The translations under genes and the position numbers were made by a program. The notes below the pieces were generated by a model. The model saw only the letters and a program-made list of their open reading frames with translations. It did no database searches and was not told the origin of the DNA. From Gelidibacter salicanalis (lineage in GTDB: Bacteria; Bacteroidota; Bacteroidia; Flavobacteriales; Flavobacteriaceae), in the NCBI RefSeq assembly GCF_016469035.1, contig NZ_JAEHJZ010000039.1:32150-96149 (forward strand): DNA of 64,000 nt. Direction: 5' to 3'. Shown piece after piece: positions 43,558 to 52,898 of this stretch (position 1 is its first letter; the number at the start of each line of letters is the position of its first letter).

Positions 43558-44778
43558 ATGCAAAGTACAAAACTCAACATACAGAATTCAAAGGGCTTGC
43601 GGTTACAAGCGTATTTGGAGATGCCTGCCAACCAAAAACCTCATAACTACGCTGTTTTCGCACACTGTTTTACCTGTAGTAGCACCTTAAAACCAGTTAA
43701 AAACATCAGTAGAGCACTCACCACACATGGTTTTGCAGTGGTTCGCTTTGATTTTACGGGTTTGGGCAACAGTGAAGGCGAGTTTGCAGACAGTCATTTT
43801 TCTGCCAATGTGGAAGATCTATTGGCAGTTAATAATTATATGGCAGAGCACTATGAAGCACCTTCATTACTTATAGGGCATTCTTTGGGTGGAGCAGCTG
43901 TAATTGTGGCCGCATCACAACTTGATAATATAAAGGCCGTGGCCACTATTGGAGCCCCAGCCACCACAGAACATGTCAAACGGCATTTTTCGCACCAATT
44001 TGATGAGATTGCCGAAAAGGGCGATGTTGAGGTCAATATTGGAGGACGCCCCTTTAAGATCAACCAAGAGTTTGTGGAAGATTTTGATAAGACAGATTTG
44101 CCTGAAATTACCAAACAACTTCGGAAGCCTATCCTGATCATGCACGCTCCGTTTGACCAGGTGGTGGGGATTGACAATGCACAGCAGTTATTTATAAGTG
44201 CCTTCCATCCAAAAAGTTTTATAAGTTTAAATGATGCCGATCATTTATTGCTGAAGGAGAAGGATAGTATGTATGTAGGTAATATGATAGGGGCATGGGT
44301 GCAGCGGTATTTTGATACCCATGACAACAAAATTTTAGATACAGAAAACGAGCAATTGGTAGCGCATCTAAATCTATTGGAAGATAAATTTACGACCTCT
44401 ATACAAACAAAGAAGCACAATTTTGTTGCGGATGAACCACTATCTTTTGGTGGTGATGATTTTGGACCTTCCCCTTATGATTTTTTAAGCGCTGCGTTGG
44501 CGTCATGTACAGCAATGACCTTGAAACTTTATGCAGAACGCAAGAAATGGGATTTACAGGAAGTGTATGTATACATCACTTATTCAAAAAAACATAGTGA
44601 AGATTTAATGCAAGACAGAGAAAAGCCTACACGTTTTGATCATCTTCTTAAGAAACTTAAATTTGTAGGAAATTTAGATGCCACTCAAAAAGAAAAACTG
44701 GTTGAGATTGCTTCAAAATGTCCGGTTCATAAAACTTTATTGAGTGATATTGTTATAGATACTGAAGTTATTGTGTAA
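43558..44778 (+). CDS. Bifunctional alpha/beta hydrolase-OsmC family protein
   Basis: A 406-residue fusion. The N-terminal ~255 residues are an alpha/beta hydrolase: [27 protein letters not shown], nucleophile Ser in [29 protein letters not shown] and His in NDADHLLL. The C-terminal ~140 residues are OsmC/Ohr-like, with [40 protein letters not shown] and a second Cys in [12 protein letters not shown], the two-Cys peroxidase pair. OsmC proteins reduce organic peroxides. The fusion is a known bacterial family. It fits the redox-repair run that it closes. Confidence 0.93.
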   Translation: MQSTKLNIQNSKGLRLQAYLEMPANQKPHNYAVFAHCFTCSSTLKPVKNISRALTTHGFAVVRFDFTGLGNSEGEFADSHFSANVEDLLAVNNYMAEHYEAPSLLIGHSLGGAAVIVAASQLDNIKAVATIGAPATTEHVKRHFSHQFDEIAEKGDVEVNIGGRPFKINQEFVEDFDKTDLPEITKQLRKPILIMHAPFDQVVGIDNAQQLFISAFHPKSFISLNDADHLLLKEKDSMYVGNMIGAWVQRYFDTHDNKILDTENEQLVAHLNLLEDKFTTSIQTKKHNFVADEPLSFGGDDFGPSPYDFLSAALASCTAMTLKLYAERKKWDLQEVYVYITYSKKHSEDLMQDREKPTRFDHLLKKLKFVGNLDATQKEKLVEIASKCPVHKTLLSDIVIDTEVIV

Positions 44779-44965
44779 ATAAAACTATCAATTCCATTTG
44801 ACAGGTGCCTGAAATAAATTAATTTGTAGCTTTTAAAAGAAGAGCTCTTTTAATAAAATTTTATGTTTACAAGCCGAGTGTTCATATTGTAATAGCCTAG
44901 TCAGAAATTTGTTTACTTTGTTTATCAGTATACACATCCATAAGCCCTTAAAATAATAGTCCTTA

Positions 44966-47900
44966 ATGAATACGATTAAAAACCTCTCCATTCTCCTTTT
45001 AGCTGCTGTTTTATTGAATGCCTGTGCATCCTACCAAGCGCAATATTTAGATAAGGAAGATCAACAAAATACGTTTCCAAATAAAGAAGTCGATAAGGTG
45101 TTTTACTTGGTGGGCGACGCAGGTTTGTCACCAATGAACGGCATGTCTCAGGGTTTAACAGCCTTTCAGAACTATATTTCAGATAAGGATACCAAAGGAG
45201 ATTACACCTTGTTTTTAGGTGATAATATCTATCCTGCTGGCCTTCCTATAATTGAGCATAAGTACCGAGGTTCTGCTGAAAACATGCTTAATGCCCAAGT
45301 AAAATCGGTTGAAAATTTTAAAGGCAAGACCATATTCATTCCTGGTAACCACGAATGGTACGCTGGTGGCGTCACTGGTGTGCGTTTGGAAGAAAAATAC
45401 ATTAAGGAAGCCCTTGATGAAAATAGTTTTTTTCCTGAAAACGGTTGTCCTCTTAAAAGTATTGATGTGAGCGAAACCATTCAATTGATTATTATTGACA
45501 CCCAATGGTATCTTGAAAATTGGGATCGTCATCCTACCATAAATGAAGATTGTGTCATAAAAACCCGAGAACGCTTGATGCTCGAGTTGGAAGGTGAGAT
45601 AAAGAAAGCCCAGGGCAAAACTATCGTATTTGCAATGCATCATCCTATGTATACCAACAGTACTCATGGCGGTCAATTTGCGTTAGAAAAGCATTTGTTT
45701 CCTATGCAGAGAAAAATTCCGATGCCAGGTTTAGCATCATTGGTAACTCAAATTAGGGCCCAAGGCGGTGTTTCCATTCAAGACAGATACAATGAACTCT
45801 ATAATGACTTGATGGATCGTTTGGAAAACTTGGCTACTGAAAATGGCAATATTATTTTTGTGTCAGGTCATGAACATACGTTACAATACATTGATAACGG
45901 AAACATTAAACAAATCGTCTCTGGTTCTGGTTCAAAAACAGGTCAAGTTAACTTAAAGACACACGGCGTGTTTGCCTATGGTCTTCAAGGTTTTGCTGTT
46001 TTTACAGTGTTTAAGGACGGCAGTTCTTGGGTACAAGTTTTTGGTTCAGAAAACAATACACCGCATTTATTGTTTCAAAAGGAGGTCTATCCGCCTACAA
46101 AAGCTTATGATTATTCTATTTTGCCGGATACTTTTCCAAAAGAGGTTGAAGTATCGATTTATTCCGATGAGGAAACCGATAAATCTTCCGTCTATAAAAT
46201 GCTTTTGGGAGATCGTTACCGCAGTGTTTATAGTAAACCCATTAAAGTGCCTGTGGCTACCCTAGATACGCTTTATGGCGGATTGGAAGTGGTAAGGGCA
46301 GGAGGTGGGCATCAGACCAAATCTTTGCGACTTAAAACTAAGGATGGAAGAGAATTGAATATGCGTGCGCTGCGTAAGAGTCCGACGCAATATTTGGAAA
46401 AAGTACTCTTTAAAAATTCTTACGTAGCAGATGCCTATGAACAAACCGAAATTGAAAGTCTTATTTTAGATTTTTATACCGCTGCTCATCCGTATGCGTT
46501 TATGGCCATTCCAGATTTGTCAGATGCTGCAAAAATTTACCATACCAATCCTCAAATATTTTACATTCCCAAACATAAATATTTAGAGGAATTTAATGCA
46601 GGTTATGGGGGTCAGTTGTACATGATTGAGGAGCGCCCCGAAGAAAATTATACGGACGAACGTAATTTCGGATATGCTGATGATATTGAAAGTACCTATG
46701 ACATTATTGAAAAGGTCAGAGAAGATGAAAAATACAGGATTGATGAAAACGCCTACATCAGAGCCCGCTTATTTGATATGTTAATTGGAGATTGGGACAG
46801 ACATCAAGACCAATGGCGTTGGGCGCAATTTAATCAGGAAAATGGAGACAAATTATACAAACCTATTCCAAGAGATAGAGACCAAGTATTTTCAAACTTT
46901 GATGGCACCATGTTGGATATCGTTAGAGTCATCTCTGGGGCTTCAAGACAACTTCAGGTGTACGATGCAAAACTAGCAGATATTAAATGGATGAACAGTG
47001 CGGGTGTAAAATTAGATCGTGTGCTTTTGCAACAATCTAATAGAGAAGCATGGTTAAAACAGGCCAAATTTTTAGAAGAAAATATAACAGATGAGGTGAT
47101 AGAAAAAGCGTTTAGTTATGTACCCGTTGAGGTTCAGGATAGTATCATTGAAGATATTAAGGTAAAGTTGAAAGGACGTCGCGGTAATATGCAGGACATC
47201 GCTAGTCGGTATTATGATTATTTAAATGAATTGGTCGTGTTGACCGGTACAGATAAAGACGATTATTTTGAAATTACGCGTTTGAACGAGAATTTAACTC
47301 AAGTTAAGATTTCGAGACTTAAAGATGGCGGTATCAGCGAGCCGTTTTTAGATCAGACTTTTGATAGTAACGTGACCAAGGAATTGTGGATATATGGATT
47401 GAACGACCATGATCAATTTGAAGTTAATGGAGAAGGCGAAAATTTAATTTTCACAAGAATCATAGGAGGGCAAGGCAATGATATTTACAATATAAAAGAA
47501 GGGAAGCGAGTTAAGGTTTATGATCATAAATCAAAAGAAAATACGGTCCTTTCAAAAAATGGAGCAAAAGTAAAATTCACTGATGTCTACACCTTAAATC
47601 TTTTTAATTTCGAAAAAAACAGGACCAAAGGCACCTCACTCACCCCAAATTTTAGTTATAACCCTGATGATGGGGTGTTATTGGGTGGTGCGGTGGTATA
47701 CACCATTAATGGGTTTCAGCGGAATCCGTTTTCGCAGCAACACGCATTTAATGCTAAATACGCTTTTGACACCAGCGGCTTTAAGTTAGATTATGATGGT
47801 GAATTTGCCAATTTCTTTTATGACTGGAATTTGAACGTTGGCGGTGCCTATACGAATGAAGCATATACCAATAATTTCTTTGGTTATGGAAATGAAACCG

Positions 47901-48667
47901 ATAATGATGCAGGTGCCTATGATTTTAACCGGGTTAAAAAAAGCATTTATAGAGGTCATATTGGGGTTTTAAAACGATCTGCTTTTGGTAGTGATTATGG
48001 GTTTAGAGCAATATTTGAAGGCATTCAACTGGATGCCTCACCTGATCGATTTATAACAACGTTTCGTCCAAAGAGCGATGAGGAATTTTATGAGCGCCAT
48101 TATTTTGGAGCATTGGAAGCCGAATATGACTATTTAAGTGCGGATAATAAAATAAACCCAACCAAAGGCATGACGTTTAATTTGGATGTGGGTGCCAGAA
48201 CTAATCTACAAGATGCTGATGAGGTGTACGGTTACATTAATGCTGATATTGGTTTTTATAATGCGTTAACCAAGGATAAAACCTTAGTGCTTAAAACCGA
48301 TGTGCGTTCGCAATTCCGTTTTGGAAATAACTATTTGTTCTATCAAGCGGCAAACATTGGTGGGGATTCTGGATTGAGAGGCTACAGGGCAGAGCGCTTC
48401 ACAGGAAAAAATGCCTTGGTTGCCAGCGCCGATTTGCGGTATAGTTTTCCTTCCATAAGAACACGTTTATTACCTTTACAAATTACTGTTTTTGGAGGTG
48501 GAGATGTAGGTCGCGTATGGTTTAGAGGAGATTATTCTGATAAATGGCATAATGATTATGGTGGTGGTTTAAGAATTACCGCAGCCAAATCGCTGTCGGG
48601 AACATTCAATTTATTTACAGGAGAAGACGGATCACGATTTTCATTTGGTTTAGGTTTTAATTTTTAA
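44966..48667 (+). CDS. Lipoprotein fusion: metallophosphoesterase, kinase-like middle region and outer-membrane barrel
   Basis: A 1233-residue lipoprotein (LLNACASYQA). Residues ~45-345 are a calcineurin-type phosphoesterase with all metal motifs: LVGDAGL, FLGDNIYPAG, IPGNHEWY, MHHPMY, SGHEHTLQY. The middle part contains LIGDWDRHQDQWRWAQF (Asp611-Arg-His613) and PIPRDRDQVFSNFDG, which resemble the catalytic loop and metal-binding motif of secreted Fam20/CotH/HipA-like kinases. The C-terminal ~350 residues are a BamA/TamA-type surface-antigen barrel (GGDSGLRGYRAERF; final RFSFGLGFNF). Such proteins are common but uncharacterised in Bacteroidota. Confidence 0.85.
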   Translation: MNTIKNLSILLLAAVLLNACASYQAQYLDKEDQQNTFPNKEVDKVFYLVGDAGLSPMNGMSQGLTAFQNYISDKDTKGDYTLFLGDNIYPAGLPIIEHKYRGSAENMLNAQVKSVENFKGKTIFIPGNHEWYAGGVTGVRLEEKYIKEALDENSFFPENGCPLKSIDVSETIQLIIIDTQWYLENWDRHPTINEDCVIKTRERLMLELEGEIKKAQGKTIVFAMHHPMYTNSTHGGQFALEKHLFPMQRKIPMPGLASLVTQIRAQGGVSIQDRYNELYNDLMDRLENLATENGNIIFVSGHEHTLQYIDNGNIKQIVSGSGSKTGQVNLKTHGVFAYGLQGFAVFTVFKDGSSWVQVFGSENNTPHLLFQKEVYPPTKAYDYSILPDTFPKEVEVSIYSDEETDKSSVYKMLLGDRYRSVYSKPIKVPVATLDTLYGGLEVVRAGGGHQTKSLRLKTKDGRELNMRALRKSPTQYLEKVLFKNSYVADAYEQTEIESLILDFYTAAHPYAFMAIPDLSDAAKIYHTNPQIFYIPKHKYLEEFNAGYGGQLYMIEERPEENYTDERNFGYADDIESTYDIIEKVREDEKYRIDENAYIRARLFDMLIGDWDRHQDQWRWAQFNQENGDKLYKPIPRDRDQVFSNFDGTMLDIVRVISGASRQLQVYDAKLADIKWMNSAGVKLDRVLLQQSNREAWLKQAKFLEENITDEVIEKAFSYVPVEVQDSIIEDIKVKLKGRRGNMQDIASRYYDYLNELVVLTGTDKDDYFEITRLNENLTQVKISRLKDGGISEPFLDQTFDSNVTKELWIYGLNDHDQFEVNGEGENLIFTRIIGGQGNDIYNIKEGKRVKVYDHKSKENTVLSKNGAKVKFTDVYTLNLFNFEKNRTKGTSLTPNFSYNPDDGVLLGGAVVYTINGFQRNPFSQQHAFNAKYAFDTSGFKLDYDGEFANFFYDWNLNVGGAYTNEAYTNNFFGYGNETDNDAGAYDFNRVKKSIYRGHIGVLKRSAFGSDYGFRAIFEGIQLDASPDRFITTFRPKSDEEFYERHYFGALEAEYDYLSADNKINPTKGMTFNLDVGARTNLQDADEVYGYINADIGFYNALTKDKTLVLKTDVRSQFRFGNNYLFYQAANIGGDSGLRGYRAERFTGKNALVASADLRYSFPSIRTRLLPLQITVFGGGDVGRVWFRGDYSDKWHNDYGGGLRITAAKSLSGTFNLFTGEDGSRFSFGLGFNF

Positions 48668-48695
48668 TGTGGATTTATCGAGAAGTATCTCATTT

Positions 48696-50009
48696 ATGAA
48701 AAATCAATTTTACCGCATTATTGAATATATCATTAAGCTAGAAAGCAATATTGCGTTCTATCCCTCGCTTATTAGTTTGTTGGGGCTTTCATTTGCATTT
48801 TTTATGTATTATTTGGAGAGCTGGGGCGTCTCGAAATACTTAATTGAAAATGCCCCACTTTTGGTAATTAATAATACAGAAACGGCGAGAAGCTTATTAT
48901 CCACTTTTATAGGAGGCTTAATTTCTATCATGGTATTTAGTTTTTCTTTGGTAATGATTTTGCTCAATCAGGCCTCGAGCAATTTTTCACCACGGTTACT
49001 GCCCGGATTGATTTCTAATAGAAGACATCAAATTATTTTAGGAATCTATAATTCTACACTTTTATACTGCATTTTCACTTTGGTATCCATAACACCAACC
49101 GGCGATAAATATCAACTTCCTGGGTTTTCAGTATTACTGGCCATTGTTTTTATGACCTTATGCTTAGGGGCATTCATTTATTTTATCCATTCCATTTCAC
49201 AACAAATACAGGTTGGGACGATTATGGATAAAATCTATGATTCAGCTTATGACAGATTAAGTCGATTGATAGAAAATGAGAAATCAATCGAAACCCAATT
49301 TCCAGATACGTCAAGTTGGAATGAAGTAATTTCAAATAAATCAGGTTATTTTCAGGATATTAGCTTAAATGCACTTGCCTCTTTTGCCAAAGAAAAAGAG
49401 ATTAAGATTGAGATATCACAAATAAAAGGCACCTACATTTTAAAAAGTCTTCCGTTATTTAGATATTCTGGTGCTGAATTGGATGGAGATACCTTAGACC
49501 ATGCACTCCGAGCTTTTAACTTTTCAAAAAATGAAATCGTAGAGGAAAATTACGTCTTGGCATTTAAGCAAATTACAGAAATTGCGTTAAAAGCCATGTC
49601 CCCCGGTATCAATGATCCAGGTACGGCAATTAATGCCATTGATTATATGACGGAATTATTTGTGCTCCGTATGAAAAAGCGAGACAGCAGTTATCTCTTT
49701 GATGATGACCATGCCTTTATAAGCATCAAAACAGTAAGTTTTGAAATGTTGATGTATAATGTGATGGCCGCCTTACGTACCTATTGCAAACATGATATTA
49801 TTGTAGTTCAAAAACTATTCATGATGCTCGAGTATTTATTAGGACATGCTGAGGCTTTTGATCAGCTCTATAGAAAAACAATTGTCAATGAGATTGGTAC
49901 ATTGTACCAAGATGCTATCGCCAATCAGAAAAATGAAACGGATTTGTCGGTAATAAAAAAACAGATGGAGAAGTTAAAAACTTTAAATGAATCAGATTTT
50001 ACAATTTAA
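48696..50009 (+). CDS. DUF2254 family membrane protein
   Basis: About 437 residues from the ATG of MKNQFYRIIEYIIK; a GTG nine codons upstream abuts the preceding stop and is less likely. Four hydrophobic segments fill the first ~170 residues (PSLISLLGLSFAFFMYYL; STFIGGLISIMVFSFSLVMI). The DUF2254 signature FSPRLLPGLISNRRHQIILG follows, and KAMSPGINDPGTAINAIDYM lies in the soluble C-terminal half. Function is unknown; it is an inner-membrane protein. Confidence 0.88.
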   Translation: MKNQFYRIIEYIIKLESNIAFYPSLISLLGLSFAFFMYYLESWGVSKYLIENAPLLVINNTETARSLLSTFIGGLISIMVFSFSLVMILLNQASSNFSPRLLPGLISNRRHQIILGIYNSTLLYCIFTLVSITPTGDKYQLPGFSVLLAIVFMTLCLGAFIYFIHSISQQIQVGTIMDKIYDSAYDRLSRLIENEKSIETQFPDTSSWNEVISNKSGYFQDISLNALASFAKEKEIKIEISQIKGTYILKSLPLFRYSGAELDGDTLDHALRAFNFSKNEIVEENYVLAFKQITEIALKAMSPGINDPGTAINAIDYMTELFVLRMKKRDSSYLFDDDHAFISIKTVSFEMLMYNVMAALRTYCKHDIIVVQKLFMMLEYLLGHAEAFDQLYRKTIVNEIGTLYQDAIANQKNETDLSVIKKQMEKLKTLNESDFTI

Positions 50010-50043
50010 TACTTATTTAAATTTAGAAGTCCCCCCATTTAAA

Positions 50044-50051
50044 TACCTTTG
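50044..50051 (+). promoter_or_regulatory. -7 promoter element before the thioesterase gene
   Basis: TACCTTTG fits TAnnTTTG, 23 bases before the start codon; the -33 element is only approximate. Confidence 0.45.
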
Positions 50052-50074
50052 AAAAGCTTAAACACGTTAAGACA

Positions 50075-50938
50075 ATGACTGATGTAACCGATTTAATTGA
50101 GCTTATCGCTTTAAAGGAAATTCATCCCGCTCAATTTGAAGGCTTTAGTAAAACTGTAGGTAGTCCTAATGTGTTTGGAGGTCAAGTGTTGGCCCAAGCG
50201 CTTAATGCTGCAGCCAGAACTATAAGCAATAAACGAGTGTTACATTCCATGCATTCCTATTTTTTGGAAGCGGGAGATTTAGAACTACCTATAATTTATA
50301 CGGTAAACATCACCAGAGATGGCGGGAGCTTTTCTGTAAGACGGGTTACTGCAGAGCAAAATGACGTCACGATCTTTATACTTTCTGCTTCCTTTCAGAA
50401 TCAAGAAGAAGGTCACAACCATCAAATCAGCATGGCAGAGGGCATCAAACAACCTGAAGAGTTAATGGGTTGGTCAGAAATTTTAGAACAGTTTGGAGAG
50501 GTCATTCCAAAAAAAATGAAAAGCTTTTTGGAAGTCGATCGTCCGGTAGAATTCAAGCCTGTTGAACTAGTCAATCCTTTCAATTCAGAAGATTTACCTG
50601 CTTTCACCAATGTATGGTTTAAGCTAAAAGGGGATGCTTCTCATTTAGATCTGGCATTAAAACAACAGATTTTAACCTATGTTTCAGATTATAATATTTT
50701 AGCTGCGGCCATGAATCGTCATGCCAGTAAAGCACATTGGGGTAATACCCAAACGGCAAGTTTGGACCATTCTATGTGGTACTTTAGAGATTTCGATTTT
50801 GACGATTGGATGTTGTATTCTATGGAGTCTCCTAATGCTTCTGGCGCGCGCGGATTTGCAAAAGGAAACATCTTTACTAGAGACGGAAAACTTGTAGCCT
50901 CCGTAGCGCAGGAAGGATTGATGCGTCCTAAGAATTAG
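50075..50938 (+). CDS. tesB: Acyl-CoA thioesterase II (TesB)
   Basis: A 287-residue double-hotdog enzyme that hydrolyses acyl-CoA. Motifs are VFGGQVLAQALNAAARTI, LHSMHSYFLEAGD, ITRDGGSFSVRRVTAEQND, FILSASFQ, ASLDHSMWYFRDFDFDDWML, and a C-terminal ASGARGFAKGNIFTRDGKLV. The catalytic Asp/Gln/Thr positions look intact. It is cytoplasmic, with a TAnnTTTG element just upstream. Confidence 0.94.
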   Translation: MTDVTDLIELIALKEIHPAQFEGFSKTVGSPNVFGGQVLAQALNAAARTISNKRVLHSMHSYFLEAGDLELPIIYTVNITRDGGSFSVRRVTAEQNDVTIFILSASFQNQEEGHNHQISMAEGIKQPEELMGWSEILEQFGEVIPKKMKSFLEVDRPVEFKPVELVNPFNSEDLPAFTNVWFKLKGDASHLDLALKQQILTYVSDYNILAAAMNRHASKAHWGNTQTASLDHSMWYFRDFDFDDWMLYSMESPNASGARGFAKGNIFTRDGKLVASVAQEGLMRPKN

Positions 50939-50979
50939 AATAACATTTCAAAACTAAAACTTCAAACAACCACTTTTAA

Positions 50980-51666
50980 GTGAACAACATACAAAAAATA
51001 GGACATAGAGGCGCCAAAGGTCATGTGGCAGAAAACACTTTGGAATCTATCCAAAAAGCGTTGGATTTAGGTGTGGATGGTATTGAGATTGATGTGCATT
51101 TATGCCAAACTGGAGAGTTGGTGGTGTTTCATGATTTTACTTTAGAACGCTTGACGGACGGATTTGGCGAAATTGCCATGAAATCTCTTGAAGAGTTGAA
51201 AGACTTGAAAGTCCACGGACAATTCAAAATTCCGACCTTGCTTGAAGTATTGGATGTAATTGATAAAAAATGCATACTGAATATAGAGCTGAAAGGCGAC
51301 CGCACGGCTTTTGAAGTGTGTAAGAGCATACAGCTTCATACAGAAACAAAAGATTGGAGTTTTAAAGATTTTAACGTGTCCAGTTTTAATCATGAAGAAT
51401 TAACCACGGTATTTAATATCAACAAAAATATTCCGTTAGCTGTGCTTACTGAAGGTAATCTTAATGTAGCGCTAGATTTTGCTAAATCTATAAATGCGAA
51501 AGCCATCCATCCGGAGTACCATCTGTTAACGAAAGAATCTGTGCTAAACATTCAAGATTTAGGTTATAAAGTCAACACCTGGACCGTCAATACTGTTGAA
51601 GATATTACGCTTATAAAATCGTTTGGCGTAGATGGCATCATCTCAGATTTTCCAGACCGCTTATGA
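50980..51666 (+). CDS. Glycerophosphodiester phosphodiesterase
   Basis: 228 residues starting with GTG; no ATG lies upstream of the conserved IGHRGAKGHVAENTLESI motif, so GTG is required. The GDPD features are the HRG...EN motif, GVDGIEIDVHLCQTGELVVF and HDFTLERLT, with metal-binding Glu/Asp and the second catalytic His. It ends with NTWTVNTVEDI and VDGIISDFPDRL. There is no signal peptide, so it would act in the cytoplasm on deacylated phospholipid. Its stop overlaps the next start by 4 bases (ATGA). Confidence 0.94.
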   Translation: MNNIQKIGHRGAKGHVAENTLESIQKALDLGVDGIEIDVHLCQTGELVVFHDFTLERLTDGFGEIAMKSLEELKDLKVHGQFKIPTLLEVLDVIDKKCILNIELKGDRTAFEVCKSIQLHTETKDWSFKDFNVSSFNHEELTTVFNINKNIPLAVLTEGNLNVALDFAKSINAKAIHPEYHLLTKESVLNIQDLGYKVNTWTVNTVEDITLIKSFGVDGIISDFPDRL

Positions 51667-52892
51667 ATTTTAAAGATGTAATAATTATTGGAGGCGGGGC
51701 GGCAGGGTTTTTTGCGGCTATCAACATTGCTGAAAAACAGCCACATTTAAAGGTAGCCATCCTAGAACGTGGTAAAGAAGGTCTGCAAAAGGTAAGGATT
51801 TCTGGTGGTGGTCGGTGTAATGTGACCCACGCTGAATTTATCCCTTCTGAATTGGTCTTGAACTACCCTAGAGGTGAAAAGGAACTGTTAGGTCCTTTCC
51901 ATAAGTTTATGACTGGAGATACCATCGATTGGTTTGAAAAACGAGGAGTTGCACTTAAAATAGAAGAGGATGGGCGGATGTTCCCGATTTCCGATTCTTC
52001 GCAAACCATCATCGATTGTTTTTTAACCGAGGCGGATAAGCATAAGGTTGAGGTGTGCTATAATGAAAGTGTAAAAAAGATAGAACCGTCTTCTCAGAAT
52101 GAATCCGGAGATATAGAGCATCATTTTAAAATCGAAACACACTCCGACACATTTTTCTGTAACAAACTGGTTGTTGCTACAGGAAGTAATTCTAAAATAT
52201 GGAAATTGTTAGAAGATATGGGGCATAGTATTTCTAAAGCTGTTCCCTCACTTTTTACATTTAATATAAAAGACCAACGAATTAATGACATTCCGGGCGT
52301 GGTCGCTCAAAACGTGGACATTAAAGTTGTCGGTACAGATTTGTTTTCTGAAGGCCCATTACTGATGACACATGTGGGCATGAGTGCGCCCGCCATTTTA
52401 AAGCTTTCTGCCTATGGTGCGATTGAACTGGCACAGCGGAACTATAAATTTGAAATTGAAATTAATTTTGTCAAACAAACTTTTGAAGCGTGTATACAGT
52501 GTTTAAAAGAAAGTAAACTCAACTATGCTAAAAAAACGGTTTTTAAGTCGCCACAATTTGAGCTTCCAAAACGCTTATGGCAGAAATTGGTTTTAGCATC
52601 AGATATTTTGCAAGACACACGATGGGCGGAGTTGAACAAGCAACAGCTCGACAACCTATCTGGTCAGCTTACCAAGGCGGTTTTTAATGTAGATGGCAAA
52701 AGTACTTTTAAAGAAGAGTTTGTTACCGCAGGCGGTGTAGACCTCAAAGAAATTAACTTTAAAACCTTTGAAAGTAAACGTTACAAACATCTTTATTTTG
52801 CGGGCGAAGTCCTAAATATTGACGCGGTTACGGGAGGTTTTAACTTCCAAAATGCCTGGACGGGGGCTTATATTGTCTCTCAATCCATATAG
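51663..52892 (+). CDS. BaiN/HI0933-family NAD(P)/FAD-dependent oxidoreductase
   Basis: A 409-residue flavoprotein with the FAD motif IIIGGGAAGFFAAINIAEKQ at the N-terminus. It has VRISGGGRCNVTHAEF, EDGRMFPISDSSQTI, LVVATGSNSKIWKLLEDMGH and the C-terminal FVTAGGVDLKEINF and FAGEVLNIDAVTGGFNFQNA. These are the signatures of the HI0933-like family, whose physiological substrate is usually unknown. It is translationally coupled to the phosphodiesterase gene by a 4-base overlap. Confidence 0.93.
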   Translation: MNFKDVIIIGGGAAGFFAAINIAEKQPHLKVAILERGKEGLQKVRISGGGRCNVTHAEFIPSELVLNYPRGEKELLGPFHKFMTGDTIDWFEKRGVALKIEEDGRMFPISDSSQTIIDCFLTEADKHKVEVCYNESVKKIEPSSQNESGDIEHHFKIETHSDTFFCNKLVVATGSNSKIWKLLEDMGHSISKAVPSLFTFNIKDQRINDIPGVVAQNVDIKVVGTDLFSEGPLLMTHVGMSAPAILKLSAYGAIELAQRNYKFEIEINFVKQTFEACIQCLKESKLNYAKKTVFKSPQFELPKRLWQKLVLASDILQDTRWAELNKQQLDNLSGQLTKAVFNVDGKSTFKEEFVTAGGVDLKEINFKTFESKRYKHLYFAGEVLNIDAVTGGFNFQNAWTGAYIVSQSI

Positions 52893-52898
52893 TTTAGC

